A DNA stretch of 64,000 nucleotides from contig CM049313.1 of the NCBI GenBank assembly GCA_026874595.1, forward strand, positions 43,616,659 through 43,680,658, written 5' to 3'. This stretch comes from Sipunculus nudus (lineage: Eukaryota > Annelida > Sipuncula > Golfingiida > Sipunculidae). The notes under the pieces are model-generated. The model did no database searches. It was not told the DNA's origin and was given only the letters and a program-made list of their open reading frames with translations. A program made the translations under genes and the position numbers. Position 1 is the stretch's first letter. Every line of letters starts with the position of its first letter. Positions 50,001 through 59,564 of this stretch are shown here, in pieces.

Positions 50001-53000
50001 TAGCAGAGGTATTTGCTCTGTACTCCAAGGTTCTTTAATTTTCCATATTGAATATACAGATCTTCCATGTGTCAAGCAGTGATGTAGGACTAGAATCCGC
50101 AGTTTGATTTGAGTCCACTATTTTAAGGACTCGGAATTGGACTCTAGGACCATGAACTTGGACTCAGAGGTTAGGACTCAAGAAAACAGGGAGTAGAAAA
50201 GAAAACTCTGTACATGCTATATAACGATTGTACACATGGGTGAATTAATAACATAATTTTTTAACAAATAAGACTATACATAAAGTACTAAGTTTTGGCT
50301 CTGCAAGTAAAATACTCATTTGTAAACTAACATAGAATTAACATGATTATCTCAAAAATCCTTTTTAAATTTATTTTATTAATAATATCTGTATTGGACT
50401 TGAACTCTGGTTCCAAATGACTCAAACTTGAAGAAGGAAGACTTTGACTCCAATCTCAAGGACTCTGATTTGGACTAGAACTTGAGTGGCCGGAACTTGG
50501 ACTTGCACTCAGACTTGGATTATGTGGACTCAACTACATCACTGGTGACAAGTACAACAAGACAGGTTTATTCTCAGTTTTATGGCAATGAAACTGAATT
50601 ATATTTTTGTGTATTTAAGGCCTAGCCATGGGCAACAAGGTAATCAGCGATGACAACCCAGACTGTCTGGTGGCCTGCCCCCTGATCTACGATCCTGTGT
50701 GTGGTGCTGATGGTCGCACCTACAGCAACGAGTGTGAGCTCAAAACAACCGCCTGCCTGTAAGACTACATAACATAACTGTACTAGATGCAGTCCCCACC
50801 TGGTGGGATAAAAAGCAATAAAAACAATCATTTTATTGTCATGAATTTTGTTGAGTCAACTGCCCATATAATGGGGTTCATATTTTTAAAGCATACTTTC
50901 CATACAATAAATGATTAAACAAAACAACATGTCCTTTTCCTGTAAATGTTTTGGTGGTTATTTATTGTAATTACCTATCAATCACACAGTTTGTTTCTGT
51001 TATACTTACCCAAGTGATAATATAATATGAACACATCATCTTGGCCTTTATCATCTTATTTTCATCAATTATTTAACTACGATACATTTGTTTACAGGAA
51101 TGACGGGGTGCCCATTGCTATGATGCACAAGGGAGGCTGCTAGATGAACACTTAAGTCAGGTGCAACAATCACCTGTCTTTTGAAATAAAGAAATGAGCT
51201 GACTACATCTTCTGACTACAAGTGATATTTTCAAAACATGTTTAGAGTAGCTAGATGTGAATGACAAATTTATAAGGAAACTGGCTGATATCATCTTTGT
51301 TAAACCTGCCTTAAATGGCAAAGTGAGACCAGCAGCAGAATAATCAGGAAATTAGCGCATTCCATCGGTTAAATTGTTCTATTTAAAAAACATGCTTAGA
51401 ATAAAGAGACGTGACCAAAATTGCATTTATAATAAATGAAATTAGCTGAAATCATTTTCTGAATACTTGTTCTATTTTCAAAACATGTTAAGAACAGTAA
51501 GATTTGACTAACATATATATTCAGCAGTTAGAAAATAGGCTAGCTAAATCCTGTAGATGTTTAATCTAGTCATATATGTATTCAAGCATTCTAGAGGTTC
51601 AGGTAATTTTGTGTAATTTTACTCCAGAAAATCAATGTACAAAAATTATGTGTATGGAAAAACTAACACAGCAGAGACAAATTAAACTGACCAATATAAG
51701 AATGACTGAAATAATAGAATGTGAATATATTTGTCATTTTATTTATTTATCTTGTCAGAATAAATATGATACTTAACTTTTTTATTCTGAGTATTGTCAC
51801 AAAAACAGTCAGCACTCTGGGAGAATGTCAATTTCCATTGAAACTATATTTTATCCAGATCATCTCTATATCAGATGTCAGTACTTGTGACAGTTTATGC
51901 TAGGAGACAGATGTGCATATCTTGAGCTATATATTTAGTCAACTCACCCTTTCCCAAAACCCACCAGTCCAAAAAGATTCAATGAAACCATGAATTCACT
52001 TGTTGTGATACTTTGTACACAGACACACAGACAGAGGGACTGACAGACAGACATAGTGGAACTAGAGCTTATACTGTCCAACTCTGGGAGATGTTAAGGA
52101 GCAAGTATCTGAGTTCATATGTGAAGGGTTTTAGCCAGAAAGTCCAGGATGATTTTAAAGTCTGCGGTAAGTATAAATAGTTTTAACCACACTCAAAAGA
52201 TGGCAGCACCTGGCAGTTACTGCAAAAAATTTGTGCATTGTATGTCCACCGCTAGGGACACCTGTTGGTGATTAGAGAAACTTAATGTGCTGATTCATCA
52301 TATTAATAAAAGTCAGCTGAGCTTAAAATGAAATATCATATTGAATTATTATCTTGTGAGACAGACACTCTCAAACCAATCCCAACCAAGGTAAGCATGA
52401 GAGCAATCACTGACCCAAATTTGAATGAAATTGGATAAAATTTAGATAAGTTATTGCACAGAAACGAAAAACCTGACGGATGGACAGAGAGACGGACAGA
52501 CAAATCCAAATCAATGTTCCCCGTTCCTTTCAAGGAAGAGGGGACAAAAAAACAGAAATTCGCATCAAAAGGATTGCAAGCCTCTACCGTGTAAGTGGGT
52601 CCCTATTGTTGGATGCTCCCAAAACCATGTTTGTATTCACTTATTCAAGTTATTGGGCCATATTCCCTGGTTCCTTCATTCTCAAGTGGCTTTACATTTG
52701 TGAATATACCCAGGAATGTTAGATGCCACCTTATAGTGTTTCAAGGATTTTTTAAAATGTTAAATGTTAAAGCAATCAAAAGTCTTTTGGCAGCCTGATT
52801 TCAGGAAGAATTGATCGAGCCAAACTTGAGATATCTTGCTATTTGTATGTATTTCATATTATTTCTGGGGTACTCAAACATGCCCTGTAACGATGACCTC
52901 ATTTCAGGTTTCCAAGGAGAACTTTTTTAAATCCCTGATTATGCAGTTTAATGATCCTAGCCCTTACGCTTACAATCTGTGTCCTACAAATGGATGGCTG

Positions 53001-56000
53001 GATGGCTAGCTTGTGGCAGTGAGCTGAGTTAAAACCAGTCACATACTATCTGAATCCATGAGACCATTCATCAGGTATCTTGAAGACGTATACACAAACA
53101 CATTTAAATGGTAAATATTACATGGATATCCACATATGTTTCACAGTATGTGATGCAGGATCACAGAACAATAGCAGAGTTTTCAAAACATTCACATTTG
53201 GTACAACAGGTTATATTTGGGCACAATTTAACAGCACTGACTGATGAGGAATTCAAAGAGTGCCTGAGCTGTGACATCCGGGGGGGGGGGGGGGGGGGGC
53301 GGGGGCGGGGGCTGGGCGGAGGGGAGGGCAGAACCTCAACATCCAGCAGAACCTCAACCAGCAGAACCTCAACATCCACCCCAAGGGGCAGGAAGACAGT
53401 GGGCAAGGGAAAAGTGGGCCAAGTAACCAGCATGTGGTGCCTCATGTTCAGTTACTGGTTAATTAAACTACAGTGAAACTCCCCTATGCCGGACACTCAA
53501 GGGCCTGGAGGATTTTTTCTGTATAAGTGAGTGGTCCTGTTTAGAGGAGTTTGGTATATTGCGTCAATTCGTCATTGAATGTTTCTGATATCCTATGTTT
53601 TCATTTAATGTATGCCTAATTTGAAATAGGCTACATAAATTTGATTTAAATCATCTTCAAAATAGCTTAAATATGCAATTGCAATTTAAAACATTTAATT
53701 ATTCAAAAAAAGACAAACATCAGCTAGGCCTCGCAAACTAATCTAAGGAGTTTCACTTCGAAGTTCCATGCTTCATCTTCTAAGCAAGCCTCAGTTCATG
53801 GATGGGTTGCAACAGGCATATTGAAGGTTGATTATGGACAGCATCCGGACAGCATGACTATTTGTTAAAGGATATGGTCTTCACCACCATTCACTGTAGC
53901 AAAGTGCAAACTGTCACATACTATAAATTATAATTATGGCTCCCCGGGCCGGTGCCTATCAAAAGCACGAACTGTAGTCTTTGATTGTGCCCTTGTCGAA
54001 TGAAAAGCTGTTTCAATTTGAAAGGTAATTTTTTCCTAATTGACATGCCATTCTTAATTTAATATTGATTGTGTTATCAACACATTTATAGAAATAAACA
54101 AAAATTTTGATACTGTATATTGACATATAACACTCCATTGGTCAACCGAATTCTCTTGTCCCCAGGCTGTCGCTTTGACCAAAACAGGTCATATGAGGTC
54201 ATCACCTCAGAGTACTATCTCCAGGCAAATATTTGAACAAAAAAAGAACTCACAATGTCTATCCGCTTTAGAGGGTTGTAATATGTATTGGATATGTTTG
54301 TCCGTTGTCAGAGATAGTGAGTTGTCTGATTTACTGAGTTTACGTTACACATAATATAGAGGCAAAATTGAAGGGATTGAGATTTAGTGTCCGCATTAGT
54401 GAGTTGTCTGCCTAACTGAGTTGTCTGCAAGTAGGAGTTTCACTGTATTTCACATGTATTTCAAGATGGTACAACATGGCATGAACCAATCCGGGCAACT
54501 AGATATCCAAGAGATGATTGAAATTACAGCAGATGAAAACTAGTCCTGAGTTTGTCATTGTGCCACATAAGTAACACATACGAAGCAGGAAATATTGCAG
54601 GCCACACATTATTTGCCTAGCCAGCTAGGTTATCACAAGATACATCTCTGACTGCTAAACATCAGCTACAATCAGGGGCATCAATGCAGGGGGGATTGGG
54701 AGTATATATTCTTGCTACACTTTTCAACAAGGGGGGGGGGGTTTAATGTAATTATCCTCCCAGTTTACTATGAAATATTAAACATCTAAAACTGGTTTAG
54801 AATTAACCTGTACCAGAATTAGAAACATAATGCCCTATTATTTTAAATCTTATACTTAATTGCAATATATCTGAATAATGTAACACAGACAATGAAAGGT
54901 ATATACATAAATATATGCCACCAGCATCAATGTCTCAACAATGATTACATAAGCGAGCAAGCAGGCATTATGTATGATTTATTATACATTACGTATTAAC
55001 TGCATTAGGTCCCTATCTGAATGCGTACAACCCCCACATACAATAGAATTACAATGTTGATCACATCTGGTCAAGGGAAGGGGAATATTCTGAAGGGTAA
55101 TATTATTCTGTATAAAAGAAAAGGAAAAGAATATGCAGGTGGAGGGGAAATGGGAGATTTGTTTTTCTTTATCAACAGTTTTGCTCTCACAAGCTCCGTT
55201 TAAATGTGTGCCCCATGCATGCAGTTTGTTTTGGGAATATTTTAAGGACTGAGTTATATACTTCAGAACCAGAAAAGTTCAACAGGTCTGGAAAAGGGGG
55301 ATCCAGGCTGCAACAAAATGGACTGAAACCCATTAAAAAGGTTGTAGTGACTGAAAAGGAGAAGTTCAGTTCCCCTGGACCCCCCCCCCCACCCCACCCC
55401 CCCTTTGATCTCTTTCTGAATCAATGCATGTAGCAAAGAAAACAGAAATGGAAAATATTGATATCAAAATTATGACATGTTTAATACTGCCAGTAAATCA
55501 TAGATTCATATTATGAGTAATAAAATAGCATCTGATTTTTTTTTACCCACCAATTATTATCAAGAACTTCAACAGGTTACCTTTGATTTTGTGTGCATGT
55601 TAAATAATTCATGCAATATTGGATATACTCTTTTTAAGTGAACTTACGGTGAGATAGTGAAAATGGGAATGTGTGAAAAATAGTAAAGCTAAAATCATGA
55701 AAATTTATTCTTGCAAATATGAAGCCAACCACAGTATCAGTTATATTATATAACTGATAGGACAGGGAACCAAAAACCTGAGGTCAATATAGTCTGTGTA
55801 GTTTGAGTTTAAACACTGACACAAGACTCCTCTCAATTTAACCAAATTAAAAAATATACAGGTGTTGCGTCTAAATTCATCTGGTATGATATTCTTAATT
55901 TTATAAACAGGTGCAAGTGAAAGAAAAACAAACTTACCCAACAATTTCAAGGAATCCACAGCTTTCATTCTGTAGTAGAACTGCATGGTTTCTAGTGGAG

Positions 56001-58994
56001 AAAAAAATTATGTCATAAAAAAGTTTAAAACACTTTGATCAATGATCAGTGAAATATTAGAGAAATAAAGTAATGTTCCTCAGGCACATTTCTTTGGCAG
56101 TCAGTGTATGCTGGTAAAGTTTTGCATATCTTTTTATTATTTTTTTATGAAAATTTTATATTGTCAGGGAACTACATGATACACAGAAATTTTATCCAGA
56201 TTTTATAGTCTTATTTTCTTGAAAGAAATGTTCTTGCAGCAGGAGCACAAAATCGGTAACCTACTGAAAATCAAAATTTTTTATGCAGGGGGTCAAAATT
56301 TGTGCACATGGTGCTTTAGAAACATGGTGCTTTCTTTTTGATTGTCCTAAATATTTGTATTCAAAAGAAAAGTTTTTAATTAGCTTAACTTGACATAGCC
56401 AAAGTTAACATATAAATAGATTACTACCATACCGCAGTTTAAAATTGAAATTTTAATCCTGAAATAGTTTTTTTTTAATCCCACAAGCATGGTGCAGTTT
56501 TAAATGGAAAGTTTCCTGTATAATTTCTTCCATGCAGACATCATTGTTATCATGTCTCATCCCTCCACAATTTTTTTTTTTAAATCAGTTAAGTGGTTTC
56601 TAGCTTTTCTTTCATAATGAAATAAATTGGTTGCAGTATTGCATAAACTATCACAAATGATTATGTATGCAGTTCCAAAGAAGTCTTGTTATTCTGATAC
56701 ATCACTTAACCTTAACGAATAAGTGTCAACAACCCAGCCATTGCCTTGACCTTTCAACACGGTGTACTGAATCTACTCAGACAATATTGTAGGTATAATT
56801 CTTTACAACATATTTCATGGTAATATAGATGTTACATAAAATAATCAATTTATAATCGATTATCAGTCATTTTTGACCTTTGGATCATTGAATATAATTT
56901 TACAACTGATCCCTACCACAAGTAGTTTCCATCCTACTAACAGACCAACAAACCAACAAACACAGATGAAACCATATCATTGTCGGGAGCAACAAGATAT
57001 ATATCTCCTCACCTCCCATGGGCATGGCAGCACATTTTGCCTCCACATTCTCTGTTAACATCTTCGGCTCATAATGGATTTCCATCGACCTCTTCAGCAG
57101 CCGCTCAATCTCTGTTCTCATGGACTGAAAGCAAAACACAACATGCATCAGATCCCAGGGTGAACCGTTGTTATTATGGAGGATAGTATTATCACCTAAC
57201 CTCAACTGATATCTGTTATGGAAATTTTTGTGTTTCAAAGACTAAAACTGCATCCGGGAAAATGATGCTATACTTATTAAAGTTTCTTACCCTAATCCTA
57301 ATAATAATAATAATGATAATAAGAAAAGGCATAATAACAATACTTCAAGCAAATAACAAGTACATTGGTGGAATTTATGTCTTCTGCATTCATCTCTTGT
57401 TATTTCAGCTTCATATGTTTTACTTTTTATTTTCCCCTGAAGATTTCTCCACATGTCATATAGTGCCTGTGTTTTAGTTTTAATTTTTCCCTGAAGATGT
57501 CTCCACGTCATAATTTTTATGTGAATTTGGAACAAAAAGGAAAATTTTTGTTTGTTTTGGAGCTGGTAATAATAAATATCCTGACAGACACTCCATGAGA
57601 GCAATCACTGATCCAAATTTGAATGAAATTAGATAATATTAAGGAAGGTATCAAATGGAAATGAAAACCTGATGGATGGACAGATGGACAGACAGACAAA
57701 CCCAAATCAATGCCCCCCATTCCAAGGAAGACAATAAAAATAATAAATAACAGTTGTAGTCACAAGAAAGGTTATACTGGGACCTGGAGTATCTTGTTGA
57801 ATAATTATTCTGATGTTAACTACTATAACCCAACCAAAATCCCACTAAGTAATCAGATCTACATATCAGGGAAAATAAAAACCTTTGTTGTGGTCTAGTC
57901 TTGTATTTTGGATGGTTGTCAAGTTGGGTTTTTAAAGTACATATAATTTCTTTCATAATCATTTCACTCTTGGCCATGTGTCACATTTAATGAAACCATT
58001 ATCTTGAACATATCCAGAATTATTTAACTTTTGCATAATAGGACTAATCAAATTTACCCTTTTGTTACTAAAAATAGAAGCAAACATTTAGGATAAACAA
58101 ACAAAAGATGTTCTTGTTCTACCCAATACAAAATGGGTAACTGTTTCATTTTACATACATTTTTGCAGACCCCTGAACCCTGTATCTTGGTCATCACTTC
58201 GGCTGATTCTCAGTGCTTGTGATATATAAGATATTGGTTCCAAGACTGTTGGGCCGAACATGTGCATCTCAACATTTGCATTTCTGACTAACCCTATTAT
58301 TATAACATGGTCTTGAACATACCTTTGGTGCATCTGCTCCGATGGGTTTGTGGGGCCCTCTTCCTTTCAAGGCAAAGCGTGCAATCTGGCGCTTAGCGAA
58401 GATGAACACTATAACGAAAACCTGGGAGAAAGAAATGTCAAACCATGTGGTCAAGTGATTAAAGTTCTTAAATTAAAATAAATTCTTTTTAATCTTTTAT
58501 CATGATGACTAAAAAATGCAAAACTTGAAAAATCTAGAAGTATCTGGTGCGAGTATGAATTACATAAATACTAGGACTGACTATTGTGAGAAATGCCAAT
58601 GGATGTATCAATTTCTATGAGAATTTCTACAATTATTAGGAGAAATGTAAGCACTTACGAATTTAGATTATTGTTCATACAGGTAATGTATTAAAAGTTA
58701 GTATTTTTGTTACAGGAGAGTCTGTCAAATTAAATTTAATCACTACAACTGGCAGCAAAACAACAACAGAATAGATATTCTGCATAATAATTGTGTAATA
58801 TACTAATAAGTTATATACTGGCCTACTGGTGTGTCATGACAGCTCTTCTCATCAGATTGGATAAATTTGATCCTTTGACAGCTCATTCTTTTAAAGAAAG
58901 TAATATAGTATTTTAATGTTTTGTTATGTATTCTACTTACAAGGGTTCCCACTGCTATGAAGAGCACAACACTCTTCATAGGTAAGGTGACCAT
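34813..58994 (-). CDS. C1orf43: C1orf43 homologue (NICE-3 family single-pass membrane protein), 7 coding exons
   Basis: Coding exons in transcript order: 58,994-58,941; 58,421-58,323; 57,124-57,013; 55,991-55,938; 41,619-41,456; 35,848-35,790; 35,077-34,813. All introns are GT-AG, all phases match, and the 807 nt give 268 residues without a stop (human protein 253). Residues 9-27 form one membrane segment, followed by a basic stop-transfer KRQIARF, then [14 protein letters not shown] (human GPHVPVGHNAPK), IHYEP at 67-71 (human IKYEP), [10 protein letters not shown] (human NYLYRMKALDA), [12 protein letters not shown] (human RSYLLDLR) and [10 protein letters not shown] (human NEYLRYQEAL). The tail is polar and divergent. 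The human protein is described as a Golgi/membrane protein needed for phagocytosis; that role here is inferred by homology. Intron 4 (14.3 kb) hosts an antisense gene. Confidence 0.92.
35270..35780. mobile_element. TA-flanked MITE filling intron 6 of the C1orf43 homologue
   Basis: Left end CAGGAATACTCCGCTAAC and right end GTCGGGGTTCACGG are flanked by TA (35,268-35,269; 35,781-35,782). The interior repeats ACCACCTGTGGGACCA..GTGGTCATGTTAG blocks in both orientations. The pattern fits a pogo/mariner-type non-autonomous element. It makes up about 511 of the 712 intron bases. Confidence 0.6.
35790..35848 (-). CDS. C1orf43: C1orf43 homologue, coding exon 6
   Basis: 59 nt, residues 162-180 ([19 protein letters not shown]) plus two bases. 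The donor AGT|GTAAGTA is followed after 8 intron bases by the end of a MITE. Confidence 0.88.
36154..37579. mobile_element. 1.43-kb TA-flanked TIR element (pogo/mariner type, non-autonomous)
   Basis: The first and last 25 bases are perfect inverted repeats: left CCGTAAAATCTCCACTTAAA.. and right ..TTTAAGTGGAGATTTTACGG. TA is present immediately outside each end (36,152-36,153; 37,580-37,581), the target duplication expected for Tc1/mariner/pogo elements. No transposase frame is visible inside. It lies in intron 5 of the C1orf43 homologue. Confidence 0.9.
38188..38760. repeat. First core array of copy A: ~280-bp unit, two copies
   Basis: Two units start at 38,188 and 38,468, each holding two GGTGGCGCCACC palindromes about 149 bp apart (38,188, 38,337; 38,468, 38,617) and a CAAGAAAGCT..TGTATA..GATCGGTCAAACGGTTCC body. 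Confidence 0.85.
38953..40915. repeat. Second core array of copy A: ~337-bp unit, about six copies
   Basis: Each unit begins with an ACAGGTGGCGCCACCAGTCT-like block (38,953, 39,293, 39,641, 39,978, 40,314, 40,650) and runs through ATGATCAATATGTATGCC, GGATATGGGTAACAGAGACC and TTTAAAGGTCTCAAAAATAG. The short open frames inside the units are repeat-derived. Confidence 0.92.
41456..41619 (-). CDS. C1orf43: C1orf43 homologue, coding exon 5
   Basis: Residues 107-161. The split codon G|AT joins exactly to exon 4. Contains [19 protein letters not shown] and a helix ending [11 protein letters not shown], aligning to human YLLDLRNTSTPFKGV and GYETARY. Confidence 0.9.
41623..42585. other. Intron 4 sequence without recognised features
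   Basis: Non-repetitive AT-rich intron. Nothing is supported apart from splice signals at its edge. Confidence 0.5.
42590..42735. repeat. ~17-bp minisatellite (ACAGGTGGTCTTAATAG-like)
   Basis: About eight imperfect units. It may derive from a TA-flanked MITE whose left part (42,485-42,560) also has ACCACCTGTGGGACTGCC. Confidence 0.7.
42935..43260. mobile_element. Decayed relative of the hAT-type MITE
   Basis: Contains GGTTCCAAATGACTTGGA and several GACTTGGACTCAGAC-type stretches shared with the intact copy at 50,077-50,544. The terminal repeats are not preserved. Confidence 0.5.
43440..43640. repeat. Dispersed repeat with (GACA)n head, copy 1 of 3
   Basis: A GACGGACAGACAGA microsatellite is followed by AACCAAGGTAGGCATGAGAG and CAAATTTGAATGA and a GGGGACA end. 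The same blocks recur at 52,340-52,545 and 57,560-57,725 in varied order. All three copies are in introns of the C1orf43 homologue. Confidence 0.65.
43650..44425. other. Intron 4 sequence without recognised features
   Basis: AT-rich. No repeat or exon identified. Confidence 0.5.
44430..47252 (+). pseudogene. Decayed LINE (non-LTR retrotransposon) with endonuclease and reverse transcriptase remnants
   Basis: A GC-rich non-coding leader (44,430-44,780) precedes an endonuclease/exonuclease/phosphatase-like domain: [18 protein letters not shown] (44,797 on), [11 protein letters not shown] and [14 protein letters not shown], spread over three frames by two frameshifts. About 330 bp near 45,260-45,590 are foreign or deleted. 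The polyprotein resumes with [16 protein letters not shown] and reaches the reverse transcriptase. Intact over 46,194-46,928, that domain shows GCLLSPLLF, the catalytic FADD of the YxDD box, and [13 protein letters not shown]. After one stop the C-terminal tail follows ([20 protein letters not shown]). Broken by frameshifts and stops, so inactive. Clade unassigned; inserted antisense within intron 4 of the C1orf43 homologue. Confidence 0.92.
47335..48600 (+). mobile_element. Helentron-associated element, truncated copy C
   Basis: 47,335-47,505 matches the 5' part of copy A (37,780-37,945: ATGTATCTGCCAAAATC, GAGGCATGGATTGAGTGGCA, TTGCATATTAGCATGGATGT). About two ~459-bp core units follow (47,740-48,560) carrying GGTGGCACCAC and GGTGGCGCCAC motifs at 48,025 and 48,484. 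No terminal hairpin, so it is 3'-truncated. It begins only about 80 bp after the LINE. Confidence 0.75.
48610..49440. other. Intron 4 sequence; candidate promoter region of the Kazal gene
   Basis: No repeat family recognised. The start of the Kazal transcript must lie here. A 5' UTR exon is possible because the initiator exon is preceded by CGTCTTACAG, an acceptor-like sequence. Confidence 0.4.
49456..49492 (+). CDS. Kazal inhibitor exon 1 (signal peptide)
   Basis: Residues 1-12 plus one base. The ATG is the only candidate giving a hydrophobic leader. The donor is TGTG|GTGAGT. Confidence 0.9.
49456..51143 (+). CDS. Secreted single-domain Kazal-type serine protease inhibitor, 3 exons
   Basis: Exons 49,456-49,492, 50,620-50,758 and 51,098-51,143 join in frame (GT-AG, phases 1 and 2) into 73 residues. 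Residues 1-17 are a signal peptide ([17 protein letters not shown]). The mature part has one Kazal domain with six cysteines at 28, 32, 40, 51, 58 and 73 (C-x3-C-x7-C-x10-C-x6-C-x14-C), including [14 protein letters not shown]. By the family rule the second residue after Cys32 is P1: here Leu34 (C-P-L-I-Y), which suggests inhibition of chymotrypsin-, elastase- or subtilisin-like proteases. A poly(A) signal AATAAA is at 51,185-51,190. In bivalves such inhibitors act in innate defence or mucus; that role is inferred. The gene lies antisense inside intron 4 of the C1orf43 homologue. Confidence 0.93.
50077..50544. mobile_element. hAT-type MITE in intron 1 of the Kazal gene
   Basis: Perfect 11-bp terminal inverted repeats CAGTGATGTAG / CTACATCACTG are flanked by 8-bp direct repeats GTGTCAAG (50,069-50,076) and GTGACAAG (50,545-50,552), one mismatch. 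The CAGTG terminus and 8-bp duplication are hallmarks of hAT transposons. The interior is rich in GACTTGGACT-type segments; no transposase. Confidence 0.88.
50620..50758 (+). CDS. Kazal inhibitor exon 2 (most of the domain)
   Basis: Residues 13-58 plus two bases, with five of the six domain cysteines. The acceptor is TATTTAAG; the donor is CCT|GTAAGA. Confidence 0.93.
51098..51143 (+). CDS. Kazal inhibitor exon 3 (last cysteine and stop)
   Basis: Encodes [14 protein letters not shown] and TAG. The final Cys73 completes the six-cysteine pattern, which confirms the splice. Confidence 0.92.
51195..52335. other. Intron 4 sequence
   Basis: AT-rich. A (GACAGACA)-like tract at about 52,020-52,060 and GTCAGCTGAGCTTAAAA at about 52,312-52,328 suggest a dismembered Helentron-like 3' end. 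Nothing else is recognised. Confidence 0.4.
52340..52545. repeat. Dispersed repeat with (GACA)n, copy 2 of 3
   Basis: CAACCAAGGTAAGCATGAGA and CACTGACCCAAATTTGAATG are shared with 43,440-43,640 and 57,560-57,725. A GACGGATGGACAGAGAGACGG tract and AGAGGGGACA end follow. Confidence 0.65.
52800..53036 (+). mobile_element. Helentron-associated element, 3' fragment D
   Basis: Aligns with the last core unit of copy A (TTTCTGGGGTACT, TTTCAGGTTTCCAAGGAGA) and runs into a short GGATGGCTGGATGG microsatellite and an eroded end AGTGAGCTGAGTTAAAA. Confidence 0.65.
53108..53476 (+). other. Open frame interrupted by a 20-base G run, unrecognised
   Basis: A 122-codon frame has a protein-like first part ([20 protein letters not shown], then [20 protein letters not shown]) and a low-complexity Gly/Arg and Ser/Thr part caused by the G run (53,280-53,299) and an AGAACCTCAACATCC repeat. 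TTTCACAG just upstream at about 53,138-53,145 could be an acceptor. No known domain. It may be an exon fragment carried in this intron, or chance. Confidence 0.2.
53471..54445. mobile_element. TA-flanked MITE (pogo/mariner type), 975 bp
   Basis: Ends CAGTGAAACTCC / GGAGTTTCACTG are inverted, with TA on both sides (53,469-53,470; 54,446-54,447). Just inside the right end the sequence GAGTTGTCTGC is repeated. No transposase frame. Confidence 0.85.
54448..55930. other. Intron 4 sequence
   Basis: G10 run near 54,731 and a C-rich tract near 55,381-55,401. No exon or repeat family recognised. Confidence 0.45.
55938..55991 (-). CDS. C1orf43: C1orf43 homologue, coding exon 4
   Basis: A 54-nt micro-exon, residues 89-106 ([17 protein letters not shown]). 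The acceptor TTTTTTCTCCACTAG lies 11 nt before the CAGTTC; this choice is required by phase. The donor TTGG|GTAAGT opens the 14.3-kb intron. Confidence 0.88.
56790..56935. repeat. ATCGATT-type transposon remnant, copy 2
   Basis: ATGGTAATATAGATG, TAATCGATTATCAGTCAT and CCCTACCACAA match the right part of the element at 20,530-20,910. Confidence 0.5.
57013..57124 (-). CDS. C1orf43: C1orf43 homologue, coding exon 3
   Basis: Residues 52-88 plus one base. A predicted helix ([14 protein letters not shown]) leads to HYEPKML. The donor is GGAG|GTGAGG. Confidence 0.9.
57560..57725. repeat. Dispersed repeat with (GACA)n, copy 3 of 3
   Basis: CATGAGAGCAATCACTGATC, CAAATTTGAATGAAATTAGA, the GGATGGACAGATGGACAGAC tract and AACCCAAATCAATG match copy 2 closely. 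In intron 2 of the C1orf43 homologue. Confidence 0.65.
58323..58421 (-). CDS. C1orf43: C1orf43 homologue, coding exon 2
   Basis: Residues 19-51 in phase 0 at both sides: the rest of the membrane segment, the basic [12 protein letters not shown] and the conserved [12 protein letters not shown]. This is the best-conserved part of the gene. Confidence 0.93.
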
Positions 58995-59008
58995 GATAGC
59001 TTGAGTGT
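58941..59008 (-). CDS. C1orf43: C1orf43 homologue, first coding exon
   Basis: Encodes residues 1-18, the start of the membrane segment. ATG is at 58,994. The exon is preceded by a strong acceptor (long T run then CAG at 59,011-59,009), so a non-coding 5' exon must lie further upstream. The donor is CTT|GTAAGT. Confidence 0.88.
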
Positions 59009-59564
59009 CTGAAAAAAAAGAGAAAAATCTGCATAATTATTGATGTCAGATTTATTCATGGGACTACCATTCTTTATCAAGTAAGGATAGAAGATTCTGA
59101 TAGATTACAGCAGGTAAAAGTTAGTTTGCTCAGTCTTATTACACTAAATAACAGGATGACAGAGTGAAGCCCTTACACATCCAGGACTCTTGACAGACAG
59201 CTAGAACTGAGGAGTACATTCACTATATTGTGGATTGATCTTCATAGCACTAACATAACATTTTTCTTGTTACATTTAGTGTACATCTCTCCTTATTACA
59301 GATTAATAAAATTCTGTAAATAATGGGATAATGGTAGTAAAGTTAGCCTATAAACAAAACTTTAAATGCACATATACCCTAAAAAGAGTAAAACTTCTAT
59401 CTCCCTGCATATTTGTTGCTCAAGAATGCACATTACCTAACTGAAGAGTGTGAAAGTGTGTATGCCGGTGAACTTTATACATAGCTACATCTACCACACC
59501 AATAAAAATATGAAAAAAAAAGCAGCTGTTTGAAATAGCATAGTACTAATAAGGCAAAATAAAA

